DNA of 64,000 bases from NCBI GenBank assembly GCA_021234155.1, contig JAJEKV010000034.1, forward strand, positions 3,649,491 through 3,713,490, written 5' to 3'. Below, one piece after another: positions 1-11,805 of the stretch. Below the pieces are notes generated by a model. The model was given only the letters and a program-made list of their open reading frames with translations. It ran no database searches and was not told where the DNA came from. The translations under genes and the position numbers were made by a program. Every line of letters begins with the position of its first letter. Position 1 is the stretch's first letter. This stretch comes from Isoetes taiwanensis (taxonomy: Eukaryota; Streptophyta; Lycopodiopsida; Isoetales; Isoetaceae).

Positions 1-87
1 TTTCTCTTTGGCTCTTGTCTTTGCCAGGCTCAAATTCTGAGTCAGTACAAGATAGATGGGAATTTTACTCCGATAATCATCAGAATC

Positions 88-227
88 AAAAGGTGTTGAG
101 CAGTTGGAAGGCAGATTATGATGCTCTAGTACTTGGCTTGAACCTCCTTTTGTTATCAAAAGGTTTTGAGCGGTGGAAGGCAGATTTTGATGCTCTGGTA
201 CTTGGCTTGAACCTCCTTTTGTACGCA
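88..227. repeat. Two-copy tandem duplication, 70 bp unit
   Basis: Units 88-157 and 158-227 align with a few substitutions; both contain a run reading GATGCTCT.GTACTTGGCT followed by the same CCTCCTTTTG end. A short open frame crosses it, but it repeats simply because the unit repeats and matches no protein I know. Confidence 0.85.
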
Positions 228-1541
228 GACTTTTTTTTTTGTGTCATTGAAAAGATTGAGCTTCTCACATTAAACGAGAGCGTCTTATTTGCAATGGCTG
301 GGTATTTTTCCCAATGGTTTGTCATTCACCATGTTTGTTTTCCGCTCTTTAGCCTTTGATCTTTTTCAGCTCATAGAGCTCTAAGATTGTCATATGTAGG
401 GTGTTATTTTGATGTTAGTTCGGGTTTGTAGTCTTTTTTCTTCCTTCCTTCTTCTGTAGTAACTGCTTTGAAACAAGCTGAGAGGATCGCAATGGATTGC
501 CACTAGTTCACAGAATTCTAGCAGCGCTTGTAGAATTTGGTACCCGTGTTCCTTCATCTAGTTTATGAGCTCATGTACATTTCTGTAAAAATTTTCAAGT
601 CTTTGGACAATTTTTAATGGGATTTGCCAGGTTCATGTTATGGATCAGCACAAGATACATGAGAATTTAAAACTTATCTCTTTATTCTGATTGCATTAAC
701 GATTTGCTTTCCCTCTTTGAGGTTTTGTTGACCTATTGGAATAACTATTGCTATCCAGTGCACTCATTTCCTAGCTTTCTAGCTGGTGGGGGTTTTTTTT
801 AGATTTATTTTGTGCAAAGATGACAGGCTTTTCATATCCTTCTATTTAGCCATTCTGAATCAAGATTCAGTCGTGTTTGTAGCATTTGTATTTGATCCAC
901 TCTTCTTGAATTGAGTGTTCTGCAAGTGTTCTATAGATTCCTCTATTATGTTTATGGTCATGTTTGCGCTGGAAAGCTCTTATGGCGGCCACTAGATAAG
1001 AGCCACTAGATTGTAGACAATGTTTTGTTGTTGTATAGCCTCATGACCTGGTTGGTCTATTTTAATGCGTCATCTTAGCTACCATTTTCTAGTTTCCTTA
1101 CTGATTGAGTAGTATCTAAAGTGTTTTTGCAGAATTCAAGTTCGCAGATTTAGCATTCAGTTGCTGACAGCAGGAGTAGAATCCTATAAGCCCGTTGATA
1201 TAGAAGTGTCCCTTGCTTTTTCAGCAACTCAAGATGCTTTAGTTTTCTGTTTAAGCTAAGACAAAACCAAGGTTTTTCCCAACTGGCATGGGCCATAAAG
1301 TTTTTATTTCAAAACTAGGTGTAAATCATGTTGTAAGCGGCTATGTCAGGTCTAGTGATTCTGCAATTGGCTCTTGTATTGAGGCTTGACATGATCGAAG
1401 TTTTCAAGAACTACATATCAGCTATGTCAGACAGCCCTGCACTTGGGTATCATTGCTTCTGCATTTCATCTCCATTGTCTTTCGAGTTCTTGTTATTGTT
1501 CTTTTGATATTAAAGTGTGGCAATATTCATCTAGTACGCAC

Positions 1542-1639
1542 TTGATTATAGCATATAGTCTTGATTTGTCCTCGTTTTGGCGCCATGCCCTTGGTTATAG
1601 CATCTAGTCTTGATTTGTCCTCGTTTTCCCTTTGATGGT
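1542..1639. repeat. Two-copy tandem duplication, 49 bp unit
   Basis: Units starting at 1542 and 1591 share TAGTCTTGATTTGTCCTCG with the same preceding TTATAGCAT. The second unit diverges at its 3' end. Confidence 0.8.
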
Positions 1640-1645
1640 ATTCTC

Positions 1646-1759
1646 CCTAAGGTATGGTTTATTTTTACACTGCACAAGTTTCTAGTTGTTTCTCTTGGTC
1701 TTCCTAAGGTATGGTTTATTTTTACACTGCACAAGTTTCCAGTTGTTTCTCTTGGTCTC
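1646..1759. repeat. Two-copy tandem duplication, 57 bp unit
   Basis: Units 1646-1702 and 1703-1759 are nearly identical. Both start CCTAAGGTATGG and differ at about two positions, so this is a recent duplication. It lies immediately after another tandem pair. Confidence 0.9.
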
Positions 1760-4241
1760 GCAGTTGTCAACCATGGGTTAAGCACATTTAATATGACCAC
1801 AGTATAGACCTAGTCCAGGGTAGATGGATGGTGGTCATCATGACCATGCTAGGAGTGAGTAGCGTTTTTACTATAGGTAATCGCACACAAAGATGTCTAT
1901 AGGATTACGAAGTGTCTTGCCATCTAGAAGCCTAGCATGTATAGAAGTCTAGGAATAGAAAGTGTGGCAATGTGTCGGGCCCTTCATGGCTGCGGTAGGT
2001 GCAAGTTTTAGGGTTCATCTAGGATGTATTTATGGTTTGATTGCATCATAGGGATCTTGAAGCTTTAGTTTTGGCCTGTTACAAGGTAGGATTGGTTGTG
2101 CAAGTTTAATTTGGTACGTGGCATGCCATCTTTTTGTTGGTGACCCCTTGTTAGAGGTGGCTCTAGTTTATCATGCAGAATAGACCTTGAGGTAGACTTT
2201 TATAGGTTCATACACTAACGTGGATTGTGTCGTGTATGTGCCTTAGGATTGGGAATGGGTATGTTTTCTTTTAGATCCTATTGACCTTTATTAGGGGGGT
2301 ATTTTACAATATGGTATCTATGTTCTTAGGGAAGTCTCTATATTTTGCCTTCGTTCATTTCATTTGAATCGAGTTGCTACTTTTTTCGTTTGCTCTCTTG
2401 GCATGTTTTGCAAGTAGTCTGGCCTTCTTTACCTTCCAAATTGTTTATTTCTATAGATTGGTCTAGTGGCATAGGACCACTCGCATTGCAAATAATAGGT
2501 GTTGGTATCTATCCTAAGTTGCCTTTTTATGTGAAGCGACCTAGTCGCAAAAGGTTTAGTTTTTTCTTGTGCGTGTCTTGTATCACATATTTGTAGGGCA
2601 TGAGCATTGTGGTTTTTAGACCCTTGTCTACTAATTGTTTTTTCCTTGACTCACACGTTTAAGGATCATGCCTTAGGGTTTGCTACTATTCATGACTCAT
2701 CTGATGTTATGGCTCTGTATAGCTTCTACCTGTGCTCATATTCTTTGAGTTGATCTGCATCAATAGCTTTGCCGCTCTAAGTTGTCTGGGTCTTTCTTGT
2801 AGTGTCATAGTTATAATATATTTGGATCTTCTAGACCCCGGTATGCCGAATTTTGCATCTTTGCCATTTAGTTATACTCGATCTTGAGAAGGTTAATATT
2901 GGCATATGCTCTTTGATGTGTACTATGTAGCATTACTCATTTATATGCTTCACATTTTTATCTAGTTTAGCATTCGTTATTAAGTTAGTCCCTTGTAAAG
3001 TTTGAAGACATCCAGTTTCTCTCTTTACAAGAGTTGGTCTATGTAAGTTTAATTGAATGCCTTTAGTTTAAATGCTAGCATTGCAACTTGGGAAGGACGC
3101 TTGTTATTTGGGCACTATAGTTAGTAGTTTTCCATGTTTGCTAATGGTTTCTATGGTCTAGGTTCATTTAGCTAGCATGTTATAGATATTGCAATTTTGT
3201 ACCTGTCAATTTTGAGTTGTGTTCATGTGCTCTCATGGGGCTTTGAAGGCCAGTTGACCTTGGTAGACCATTGTGTCGCTCTCAAGCCTTGCTTCTGCCT
3301 TTATATTAATCACATGCCTTCATCCGTTTGTAGTGTTGTGTACACGTCATATCATTTTATGGTGCATACTAGCCTTGCCCTTTCTTTGATTTGAGTAGGT
3401 ATTGGGTATTTTTATGGGTGTATAGCTTGATTCTATCATTCCTTGGCCTCTTCTTCCCTTCATTTTTTACTAACCTTTGCATGCTTTAATTTGTGCATAA
3501 TTTGTTGGGGGGTTTTAGGATGTGTGCTTGTTTAAGCTTTCGCTTTCAAACATTTTGTGTTGGTTTGCCCCCTCAAACTATGTCCTTATGGATGCATAGC
3601 TCAATTTTGTAGATTTTGATCTGTGTGGTGTTTTGAGTATGCTTTGAGTTGCACTGATCTAGTTTCTATTTTGGTGCTGTGTTATTCTAAAGCTTTGTAG
3701 TCTTAGGCCGTGTGAAGTTTGGAGCTTTGCTGCTCTTATTCAAGCGGTATTATACTTGTAGTTTTGTGCTCTTAATGTGTTTTACATGTCTTCTTTTATA
3801 CTTGTTCTCTTGCAGCTGAAGGTTGTATGTTTATTCCATTTGGCATTTTAGCACTTGTTTCATCTCTCTTTTAGTGTTCCTTTTGTGCTATTAGTTGTTG
3901 GGACCTGGTTTATGTATTCCTCTCAATGTCTTGCTGCTTTTTCCCCGGCTCCTTTTGCATTTAATGGTGGCTTGGAACCCTTATGTTACCTTGCATGCAC
4001 TCGTTTGTTATTTTTATCTTTATTTCATTTTGTGTGCTTATTGATTCTCTTTGGTTCATCCCTCTTGCTTGGATCTGGCCTTTAGACTTCATTCCACTTT
4101 AGAGTTCAGAGATGAGATCCGTCCTCGTTTCTCTTCCCTTATCTATGTTGTCAAGATTGCACTGGGCATATTGGTTGCTACCTAGCATTCTAGATGCAAG
4201 GACGTGGTCACCGCCCCGGTTTTATCGCCTCTTTTTCAAAG

Positions 4242-5196
4242 ATGGTTGTTGGTTTGTGTTGGAGTTCAACTAGGCTCTAGAAGTATGATTTATCTGCGTT
4301 TCGAGATAAGCAGATAAATCTGCTTCTTGAGACTAGTTGATGTGGCCCCTCTAGAGTGTCCCTTTTGGAGTATTTAAGTCTGTATTTCCCCTTTTGTCTC
4401 TATCAGTCGTTCTCAAGCCTCTCCTCATTAGGTCGCTTGCCCCCCCCTCCCACCCCCTTGTGCCTTACATAGTTCCTTGTTTGGTCATTTGTTCTCTGCT
4501 CTCATTTCTCTGTTCTTACTAGGAAGTAGCTTCTAGTATTCTTGTTCTTGCTAATCTTGAGCCCTCGTGCAGTAACTTATGGTCCTTTGCCAAGTATTTG
4601 TTATTGTGTTGATTCTTTTTCGTGGTTGATGGCTTTTTCTGGGATGTCAACGATAGGGTGGCCCTCGTGTCAGGCAGTAGACGAAGGTGTGGATTTTTTG
4701 TGGTGGCTTTCGCATCGTGAGTGTTTGCCCTCGTGCCTGGGATAGGGGCCTCGTGCCTAGTGGATGTTGCATTTGGTGGTTTTGCAGGTCACAGATCGAG
4801 TTTGATCGGCATGGATGCGCTTATCCTCATGAACATTTGGCTTGCAGATGGATTGGACTTGTCGGCACAAGGCACCTCATGGCAATGGATTGTCACTAGA
4901 CGGAGTGGTTCTCTTTGACTCTGATGAACTCTTATTCTATTAAGGTCATTGTTTTGCAGACGACGGAGTGAAAGATCTTCATCACTACCCTATAGTCCAT
5001 TTTACGACTTTGTCTCATGGTATTTGATTATTCTTGTATGCCTAAAAGGATGGTCGGCACGATGGACTTTGTTGGAAGTGTTTTAAGATCATGTTGTACA
5101 TTTTTATTTGGAAGTAAAAAGGAGGGCTCCTATGGCTCATTCATTCATTCACAGCATGGTTGTTGGTTTGTGTTGGAGTTCAACTAGGCTCTAGAA
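4242..5196. repeat. Identical 41-bp direct repeats 914 bp apart
   Basis: Positions 4242-4282 and 5156-5196 are the same 41 bases (starting ATGGTTGTTGG, ending GGCTCTAGAA). The flanks on both sides differ. They could mark the ends of an inserted unit or a copied fragment; no transposon ends are evident around them. Confidence 0.85.
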
Positions 5197-5239
5197 ATTA
5201 GATGTTATTCTTCATTTCAGTTCTGTGATGATGTTGGTA

Positions 5240-5830
5240 TTTCACTATGTGACATCCATGTATTGGGAAGGGGGGTAGAGGCCTAAAGCTTGTGTAGCAG
5301 ATGATCCTAGATAGCCTACTAGTTCCCAATTACATGCGGCCCGTGCACAGGAACCCGCCTGGTTGTGGGTGGCGGGGCTAGACCGGTTGACAAAGAGGAA
5401 CTTGTCCTTTCACGGATTGACCCCTCTGGTGTGTAAAGCCTACCGGGGGTCTATGCAGGCTAGGCTTAATGGCTTGTCACTGAGTGTGGGCAAGGCATGA
5501 GCTCGACACCTCTTGGGTGATGCGTCACCTTCAATGAGGTTTAAGTCGAATACGGGCAGTGGCCCTCTAGCCGCCTGTGATGGGCATGGATGCCTCTGGA
5601 AGGGAGGTGACTCTCCTCCTGCCTCAGCAGGACTGGGGAGATGCAACCCAGCAGTAGCCCCTCTGGCTATGCACCCGGCAGGCTACGGTCAGGTCCCAAT
5701 ACCTTTCAACCTACTCTGCAAAGTGTGCATAGGAGGGGCGGATGGAGTGGACTACCCTCAGCCATGTTCTTATGCCAGCCAAATCCATTTGCCATGAATT
5801 CTGTCTGCAATGACTTATGGAGGCCCAAGC
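5240..5830 (+). repeat. Dispersed repeat family, copy 1
   Basis: GC-richer block than its surroundings. It matches the reverse complement of 30655-31330 in several places: the stretch containing CAAAGTGTGCAYAGGAGGGG (near 5718), the GCGGCCYGTGCACARGA stretch (near 5337) and a TAGAGRCCT stretch (near 5275). Short frames cross it without homology. It may be an LTR or a nonautonomous element; neither terminal inverted repeats nor target duplications could be settled by eye. Confidence 0.65.
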
Positions 5831-6279
5831 CGTCAGTCGAAACCCCTTGAGTCTGAGCCCTGGGTAGGATTCCCCTTTGTTCATATTGATGTTGTTGTAT
5901 ATGTGATGATTATGATGTGTTCACCCTTCGAGGTGATTGTATTGATATATTGTTATTATGTGCTCATGTTTATTCACGCTTCCGCAGCTAGGTCGATCCG
6001 AAAGGAGATGGGTGAATGACACATCCACTCTTCCCTTGCTGGCTCATTCCACTGGGAGTGGAGTCAGGTGGATGGCCCTGTCAGTTTGGCTGTCAAGGGG
6101 AATGCTCCGCCTTCTGATACGATGTGTGCATCGTATAAGAAGTAGGGGACATCACAAAATCCCTTGTCACAGACATATCAACATTACATCATTTTGTATT
6201 TAACTTCATAATCCATAGATATTTTAACATTACAGGTAAAAGGCCATCTTGAACCAGTCAATGTGGATCAGAATTGTTG

Positions 6280-8610
6280 TCGCTGCTAGTTGGCACTACT
6301 AGTAGTTTCTTGTATTGCCTGAGTTGATGGCATGTCTATGTTAGGCATGCCATTCATATTAACACCACGAATGGTGTATCCTCCTTTTTCCAACCTTCTG
6401 AATTCTGCCTCAGTCAAATTGACCCCTTTCAATACTGGCCAATCCCTTGGTCGTTCAGGTATGTCTGAAAGATACTTTTTGGGATTCCAAGTATGCTTTA
6501 TGTGATCTGGACAAAACTATATCCATTGCCTAATTTTCCCCTTGGGATGTACAATAGTACCATAGTAACTTGGAACAGTTGTGGCACGAGGCCCAGAATT
6601 TATAAAGGCATTGCATTTTTTATTTTGTGGCTCTTTTAGGCCCTGACAATGAGCTTTACTTGTAGCATCTGTGCGTCTAATTGCCCAAGAATTATCTTCT
6701 ACCTATATTTCACAGACATTGAACATAATTCCAAAGTCTAATGTCTTTCTTGTATCATCATCCACTACAAATCTTGGACGATTATAAGCAAACTTGTCTG
6801 CTTGGTGAGAACCATAATTACTATTGTTATACTCAACTGAAGATCTACATCTCTTCAAAACAGTTTTATCATTTCCACCAGATGTTGGTGGTCAAGTTGG
6901 GAGACCACATCTGATAGTTTCAGCATGAACAACATCGAGGCATTTTCTAGGGGTAATACCACTATTGATGGTCGAACTTAATCGTACCATCATGTCTGTC
7001 ACACCTGGCCCAGCAACAATACTTGTCACTGTATGCCTTGGCTTTGGAGCACTGTAGCACAGCCTCAGTAAGGTCAAAGAGGCATGCATCATAAAGATTC
7101 AAGGTACGCTACCCGGTCGCTATCAACCAACTTCCATGTCTTGATTTAGAAAGATTTAATACTAGGTACATGAATTGCTGCATTGATGTCCTTCTCTGAT
7201 ATCATATAATTACCCCATCTAGAAACCCTCTGATGCCACCAAGATAACCAACTAGCTAGACAAGGTAAATTACTTTCAGAAACTTTACTTGGCCACCAGT
7301 CAATGATTTCATTATAAATTGACTCTGCTTCCGTTGCTGTCACACATCTTTGCCATTTCGTACACAAGGATAAATGAGCTGATCTGAACTCTTCAAATAC
7401 ATATTTGTTTGTACGTCTTTGTAGGCATTGATGGAAATGGAAGACACAAGATCTCTCCCGACCAGTCAGCTCCTGACCATTATTATATATTTCTCGAATT
7501 TCATTCCAATTTGCTTGTGCCTTGTCTGCCATAAATCCATAAAATTGAGGAGGTTGAAAATCCTTTGAAAGCATGACCTTATTTATTTTTTTTCTAAAAC
7601 TTCTACTGGGCCAGACAATCCTCTGTCTTCATCTCACATGTGGCTATGGTTAGAAGAGACCGCATCCTACATATGTTGACATTGCATTAGTAGTTAGTTC
7701 ACATGAAATCAACAATTGGAGTGACAGATACAATGAACTTACCCTGGATCATAAACATGGCAAGCTAAAGTAGTCCACCCACTTATTTGCTTCACATGGT
7801 CAAAATGCATCCATGATTTGCCAAGATCTCCACCAGGCCTCATCGTATTCACCAGGTCAACACTAGAACCTGGTCCTGTAGAAGACATCTTAAATACATA
7901 GCAACTTTCCATCTCATCTACGTGGAGTTGATGTGGGAACTTGGATCCCCAAAAATACTGAAACTTGCAATGTTGCTTGATATAGATAATTTTATTATAA
8001 TCATCTGATCCAATCTTGCAATTATCCCGATACTTATCTATCCATTTCCTTAGCATGTTAAACGATAAAAAAAAGTTAGGTTTGGATATGACATAGAAAT
8101 TATTACATATGGTGAAATAGTTAAACTCAATACCTAGATTGATTGCATAGTGGTTCCAGCTTTTCTAGAAATTCCTTGACTTGCTTTTTATCTCATATTT
8201 GGATCTTCCCAATGTCAGCTTCAGATATCAAATTCTTACTTATTATTTCAAAGGTTATCTCATGCTATGTTTGTCTTGGCCCAACTCGATGGCTGACTTT
8301 GGCATGTGTCTCAACCAAGGCACGGACACTTGCAAGTTCTTCTCTACTGGCCGCAACCTTAGTCGGATGCAGGTGTTCCCCAATGTGAACAACAAGTCTC
8401 GTATGTGTATCATTCTTTGGGAGGCAGTAGTATATAGTGACAACACATTGTGATATGCAAACTGGTACTTCCTTGCAATATGCACAGCAAAGGGATCCAT
8501 GGAACTCGGGAATTTCTCCAACATGCAGCCTGGCCTTGAATCATTGCAGAGCTGTGACATCTCTGGTGCTTCACTGTCCTGTTGCAACGGAATCATCTTC
8601 ATTATGCTTG
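6280..8610 (-). pseudogene. MULE-like transposase, decayed
   Basis: Three blocks on the minus strand line up in order. 8056-7739 encodes a segment ending GWTTLACHVYDPG-like (here SGWTTLACHVYDPG). 7574-7146 contains FMADKAQANWNEIREIY followed by CVFHFHQCL and a WW-containing helix. 6850-6270 gives a basic C-terminal tail with RDWPVLKGVNLTEAEFRRLE and a stop near 6285. The spaced D...W and C-x2-H pattern after GFMAD is what MULE-type DDE transposases show around the second catalytic Asp. The N-terminal block near 8600-8255 changes frame at least once and an in-frame stop interrupts the C-terminal block near 6700, so the gene is broken. Terminal inverted repeats were not found. The family name rests on motif resemblance, not alignment. 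Confidence 0.6.
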
Positions 8611-8676
8611 TCCACTAACTCAAGTAGGCGAATTTGTCCACTAACTCAAGTAGTTGTAAATTATTTTGGTAGATCA

Positions 8677-8690
8677 ATGTAGATTGTTTT
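8677..8690. repeat. LINE target-site duplication, left
   Basis: ATGTAGATTGTTTT here equals 9314-9327 exactly and brackets the LINE fragment between them. The four T's may belong to either target or tail. Confidence 0.85.
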
Positions 8691-9313
8691 TTTTTTTTTG
8701 AAGAACGTGTTTTACTTCATATTATACACTCAAAATATTACAAAGTACTTCCAGAAGTAAGAAATGTCCCTGAAGCATCAATCACTTTTAGATGATCACT
8801 CCATATTGGAATTTTAATACTATCAGGCCAATTGGAGATCTTAAAGCAATTATACAACTTCTTACGAATTTCTTGAAGCACCATCTGAGAAGAAATACAC
8901 TTATCATAAAAGACCTTTCTTCGTCTTCGCTTCCATACATTCCATATTAGCCAAGACTTTGCCATGTGAAATGCAATCCTTTTAGAAGCAGTCCACTGAT
9001 TTGGATAAATACCCAAAAGAAAGTGCTGACTATCCAAAGATACTCCAAAAGAGAATGCAGCCAGACCTAAGACTACTCAAATTTCCGCAGACACAAATAT
9101 AGACAGTGCTCCAATGTTTCAATGCACCGCTCGCACATTGGGCGAAATGGGCTTACTCCCGGCTTAAAGCGATGAACCATCTTATTAACTCTCAAAGAGC
9201 GATAAATCACATGCCAAAGTAGAACATTTACCTTTGGAGAATTATATTTAGACCAAACAAGGTTCCAGATGGATTGCCATTGAGAAGGCAAAGTCTGTAA
9301 GTGCCATTTTAAT
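8691..9313 (-). mobile_element. 5'-truncated LINE insertion (3' end of ORF2)
   Basis: On the minus strand the fragment reads from 9313 down to a poly(A) tail (poly-T on plus at 8687-8699). The upstream half (9291-9073) encodes a zf-RVT-like segment: WNLVW...SPKVNVLLWHV, a conserved R-R-LRV stretch, then C-x2-C and H-x3-C spaced pairs (MCERC...EHCLYLC), as at the C-terminus of plant L1-type ORF2. The following 9037-8738 frame carries W-W-x-x-R helices typical of the tail after this zinc finger. Perfect 14-bp flanking duplications support target-primed insertion with 5' truncation. It lies just upstream of the MULE relic's start. Confidence 0.85.
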
Positions 9314-9327
9314 ATGTAGATTGTTTT
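9314..9327. repeat. LINE target-site duplication, right
   Basis: Exact copy of 8677-8690 at the 5' (right) end of the truncated LINE. Confidence 0.85.
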
Positions 9328-9659
9328 AATATGTTGATCATTTGTAATCCCCCAATTACATCATTCATTATAATTCTTTTATAAAAGTTCTTTCAATTTT
9401 TTTTTTTATAGAATAGTTCTTTCAAATGTTTGAAAGTTTCTTCATTACAGTATTTAAAAGTTAAAAAGAAAAGTATGAATGTGTCTTCATAACAATTTTC
9501 AAAAGTAAAAAAAAAAGGTCCCTTAAAAAGGACTAAAAGTTTACTTACTAGAGTTTGTTGAAGTTCTTAAATCCGTTTCTTTGTTGGTATGCTCAAATTG
9601 TTTATACAATATAATAAACAATAGTTTTGATTTAAATATTTTGTTACTATATTCTCATT

Positions 9660-10232
9660 TAGGGGCTACAATGCCACATCACCTTTGGTGAAAGAAGAAT
9701 AAGATTAGAAAGTAAAATTATAAAATCATTAATTCTAAAATTTTAAATTTTAAAATTATATTATAAATTTTTTTAGTGATCTATTTTTTGGGGCTGCGGC
9801 GCCGTAGCCTCTCAATGTGCTTAAAAAATAAGAACTTTAAAATTAAAATATAAAATAATTATTAATTAAATTTATAAACTTATAAATTTTTAACTGTTTA
9901 TTTATAATGATCTAACTAGGGGCTACGGCACCGCAGCCCTTTTTGGTGAAAGAAAAAAAAAGATTAGAAAGTAAAATTATAAAATTATTAATTCAATTTT
10001 TTAATTTTTAATTTTTAATATAATTTTTTTTAATGATCTATTTTTGGGGCTGCGGCGCCATAACCCCTAAATATACTTAAGAAATAAGAATTTTAAAACT
10101 AAAATATAAATTAATTATTAATTAATTTTAATATAAATTAATTATCAATTAATTTTATAAATTTATAAACGTGTAAATTTTTTAACTTTTTATTTGTAAT
10201 GATCTAACTAGGGGCTGCGGTGCCCCAGCCCC
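9660..10232. repeat. Cluster of GGCGCC-centred near-palindromes in AT-rich DNA
   Basis: A 22-bp near-palindrome (GGGGCTRCGGCGCC then RTAGCCCC) recurs at 9790-9811, 9919-9940, 10046-10067 and, diverged, 10211-10232, with a degraded copy near 9661. Spacing is about 127-165 bp. Between copies the DNA is AT-rich and itself repeated (GATTAGAAAGTAAAATTATA and TAATGATCTA blocks). The same unit recurs at 25.3-25.9 kb. It could be a satellite-like array inside a nonautonomous element. Confidence 0.85.
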
Positions 10233-11258
10233 TTTGGTGAATCGAAGGCAAGCACTGGTAAGGTATGGAGGTGTTGGCACTCAATTCAATTATTCCTCAA
10301 ACGTGACGGACCCAATGCGCCCTTTCACAATGCCAAGCGCGCAACACTGCTCAGGGACTTCATTGAACGATGAAAGAAGTCGTACAATGACCTTCATGGC
10401 GCTGCACATGCTTTAGACCTGCGCAACCATGATATGGACCAATATACAGATAAGGAAGTGTAACGTCCTAGGTATGGAAATTTCTAAGTCTATAGTTAAT
10501 TGGGCTGGACAAAATAATAATAATAAGAGGGGTTTAAATTTGTTCATTAGGAGAATGACTTGTGGCAAGAAAGGGAGTTGGAGAGAACGTTTAAGAAAGG
10601 GTATTATTTTCTTGAGATTAAAAGAAGAGGCGAACGGTAGAAGAGGAGGAAAGAAAGGAGAGAAGGGAAAATAATTTGCGGTAGGCATCTAAGTCTGTTG
10701 ATTTCTGTTTTTAATCTTGGTAATCTGTGTAATGAATTCTAAATATTAAATACTGCTTCTTTGTAAATCATGGAATACCTTCTCTTCAGTTTCTGATTCT
10801 TTGCTGCTTAGCTCGAATTGATTTTCTCGCTATAACCCTGATGGCTACAGATAGGAAGCATATTTTAGACCAGCATTATTTTTTTTTCAACAAAAAGAGG
10901 GGAATCAAAACTATCCTTCTTGCTTTCTTTCTTCTGTAAATGTTGTAAAGGGATTCATAATCTCAGCCTTTGTATCATGCCTTGTATAACAAAATTCGTT
11001 GAACACAGCAACCTGGAGAATCCATTTGGATAGAATAAACAAGGCAAAATATAGATCCACAGACAAAAGAGAATACTTGCTCAATCCTCTATTCCTCTGA
11101 TAGTTACTTTAGATAAGTAATGCTTTGAAAGATTCATGCCTTTGTTGAAGCATCGGCGCTCCACATGCCGCTCCACATGCCATGATTTTTGGCTGCCGCC
11201 GAATTAGGGTGAAACAGTAAAAAAGGGGCTTCGCAGAGATAGATATTATTTCTGGATG

Positions 11259-11260
<2 letters not shown>

Positions 11261-11322
<62 letters not shown>
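11261..11322. repeat. (TA)n microsatellite
   Basis: About 31 perfect AT dinucleotides, followed by an interrupted AT-rich tail. Confidence 0.98.
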
Positions 11323-11324
<2 letters not shown>

Positions 11325-11659
11325 TAATATATATAAAATTACTTGGATGTACCCTCATCATATACCTTGTCTATATACTCAAATGAATCAAGGCCGTTTG
11401 TTTGAAAAGCAGCCAGGTGGCAAATTTGTAGCCTTTGGATATCTATGGGGGCATACATGGGGCATGCTCCACATCTCATTACCGTTGGATCAAGGAAGAG
11501 AGGCAAGATCCCATGCGTTGATTTATTTCTTGAAAATGCAACGAAGGTGCAATTTTAATGCTAATTTATGAGGTGGCAATTTAATGGTCGTCAAAATTAA
11601 TTGCCACCTAAAAGTGGCACCCTATTCTAATCATATCTACATTTTCGTAGCATTTTTCT

Positions 11660-11805
11660 CCTCCTCCCGGTTCGAAGTTCGGTTCCCGGCGGTCTAGCCT
11701 TGCCCCCGTTGTTCCAGGGATGTTCTTGACCAACCTCGGCTGAACTCGCTTCCGCTTTGGGTCGCATTAAAAAATAGCAAAGAAAAAAAAAAAAAAAAAA
11801 AAAGA
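11660..11805 (+). mobile_element. Possible SINE 3' part with poly(A)
   Basis: A B-box-like GGTTCGAAGTTC (11669-11680) is followed by about 100 bp of GC-rich sequence and ends in a long A tract (11781-11804). This layout suits a tRNA-related SINE. No A box was recognised upstream and no target duplication was found, so the call is weak. Confidence 0.35.

Larger units (their letters stand above)
1..4241. other. T-rich noncoding region with no recognisable gene
   Basis: The plus strand is T-rich with short frames only, none resembling a known protein. It could be intronic, 3' flanking or old repeat DNA. A segment near 20-75 (gcCAGGctca...cAGTACAAGATAgATG) recurs in diverged form near 625-670, so part of the left edge is an old dispersed duplication. 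The only other structure seen is short two-copy tandem duplications, listed separately. Confidence 0.5.

Noticed and set aside
5240-5830. rRNA or organelle DNA insert because of higher GC
   Set aside because: No rRNA or plastid/mitochondrial gene signature was recognised, and the block recurs in inverted, diverged form at 30.7 kb as a dispersed repeat.
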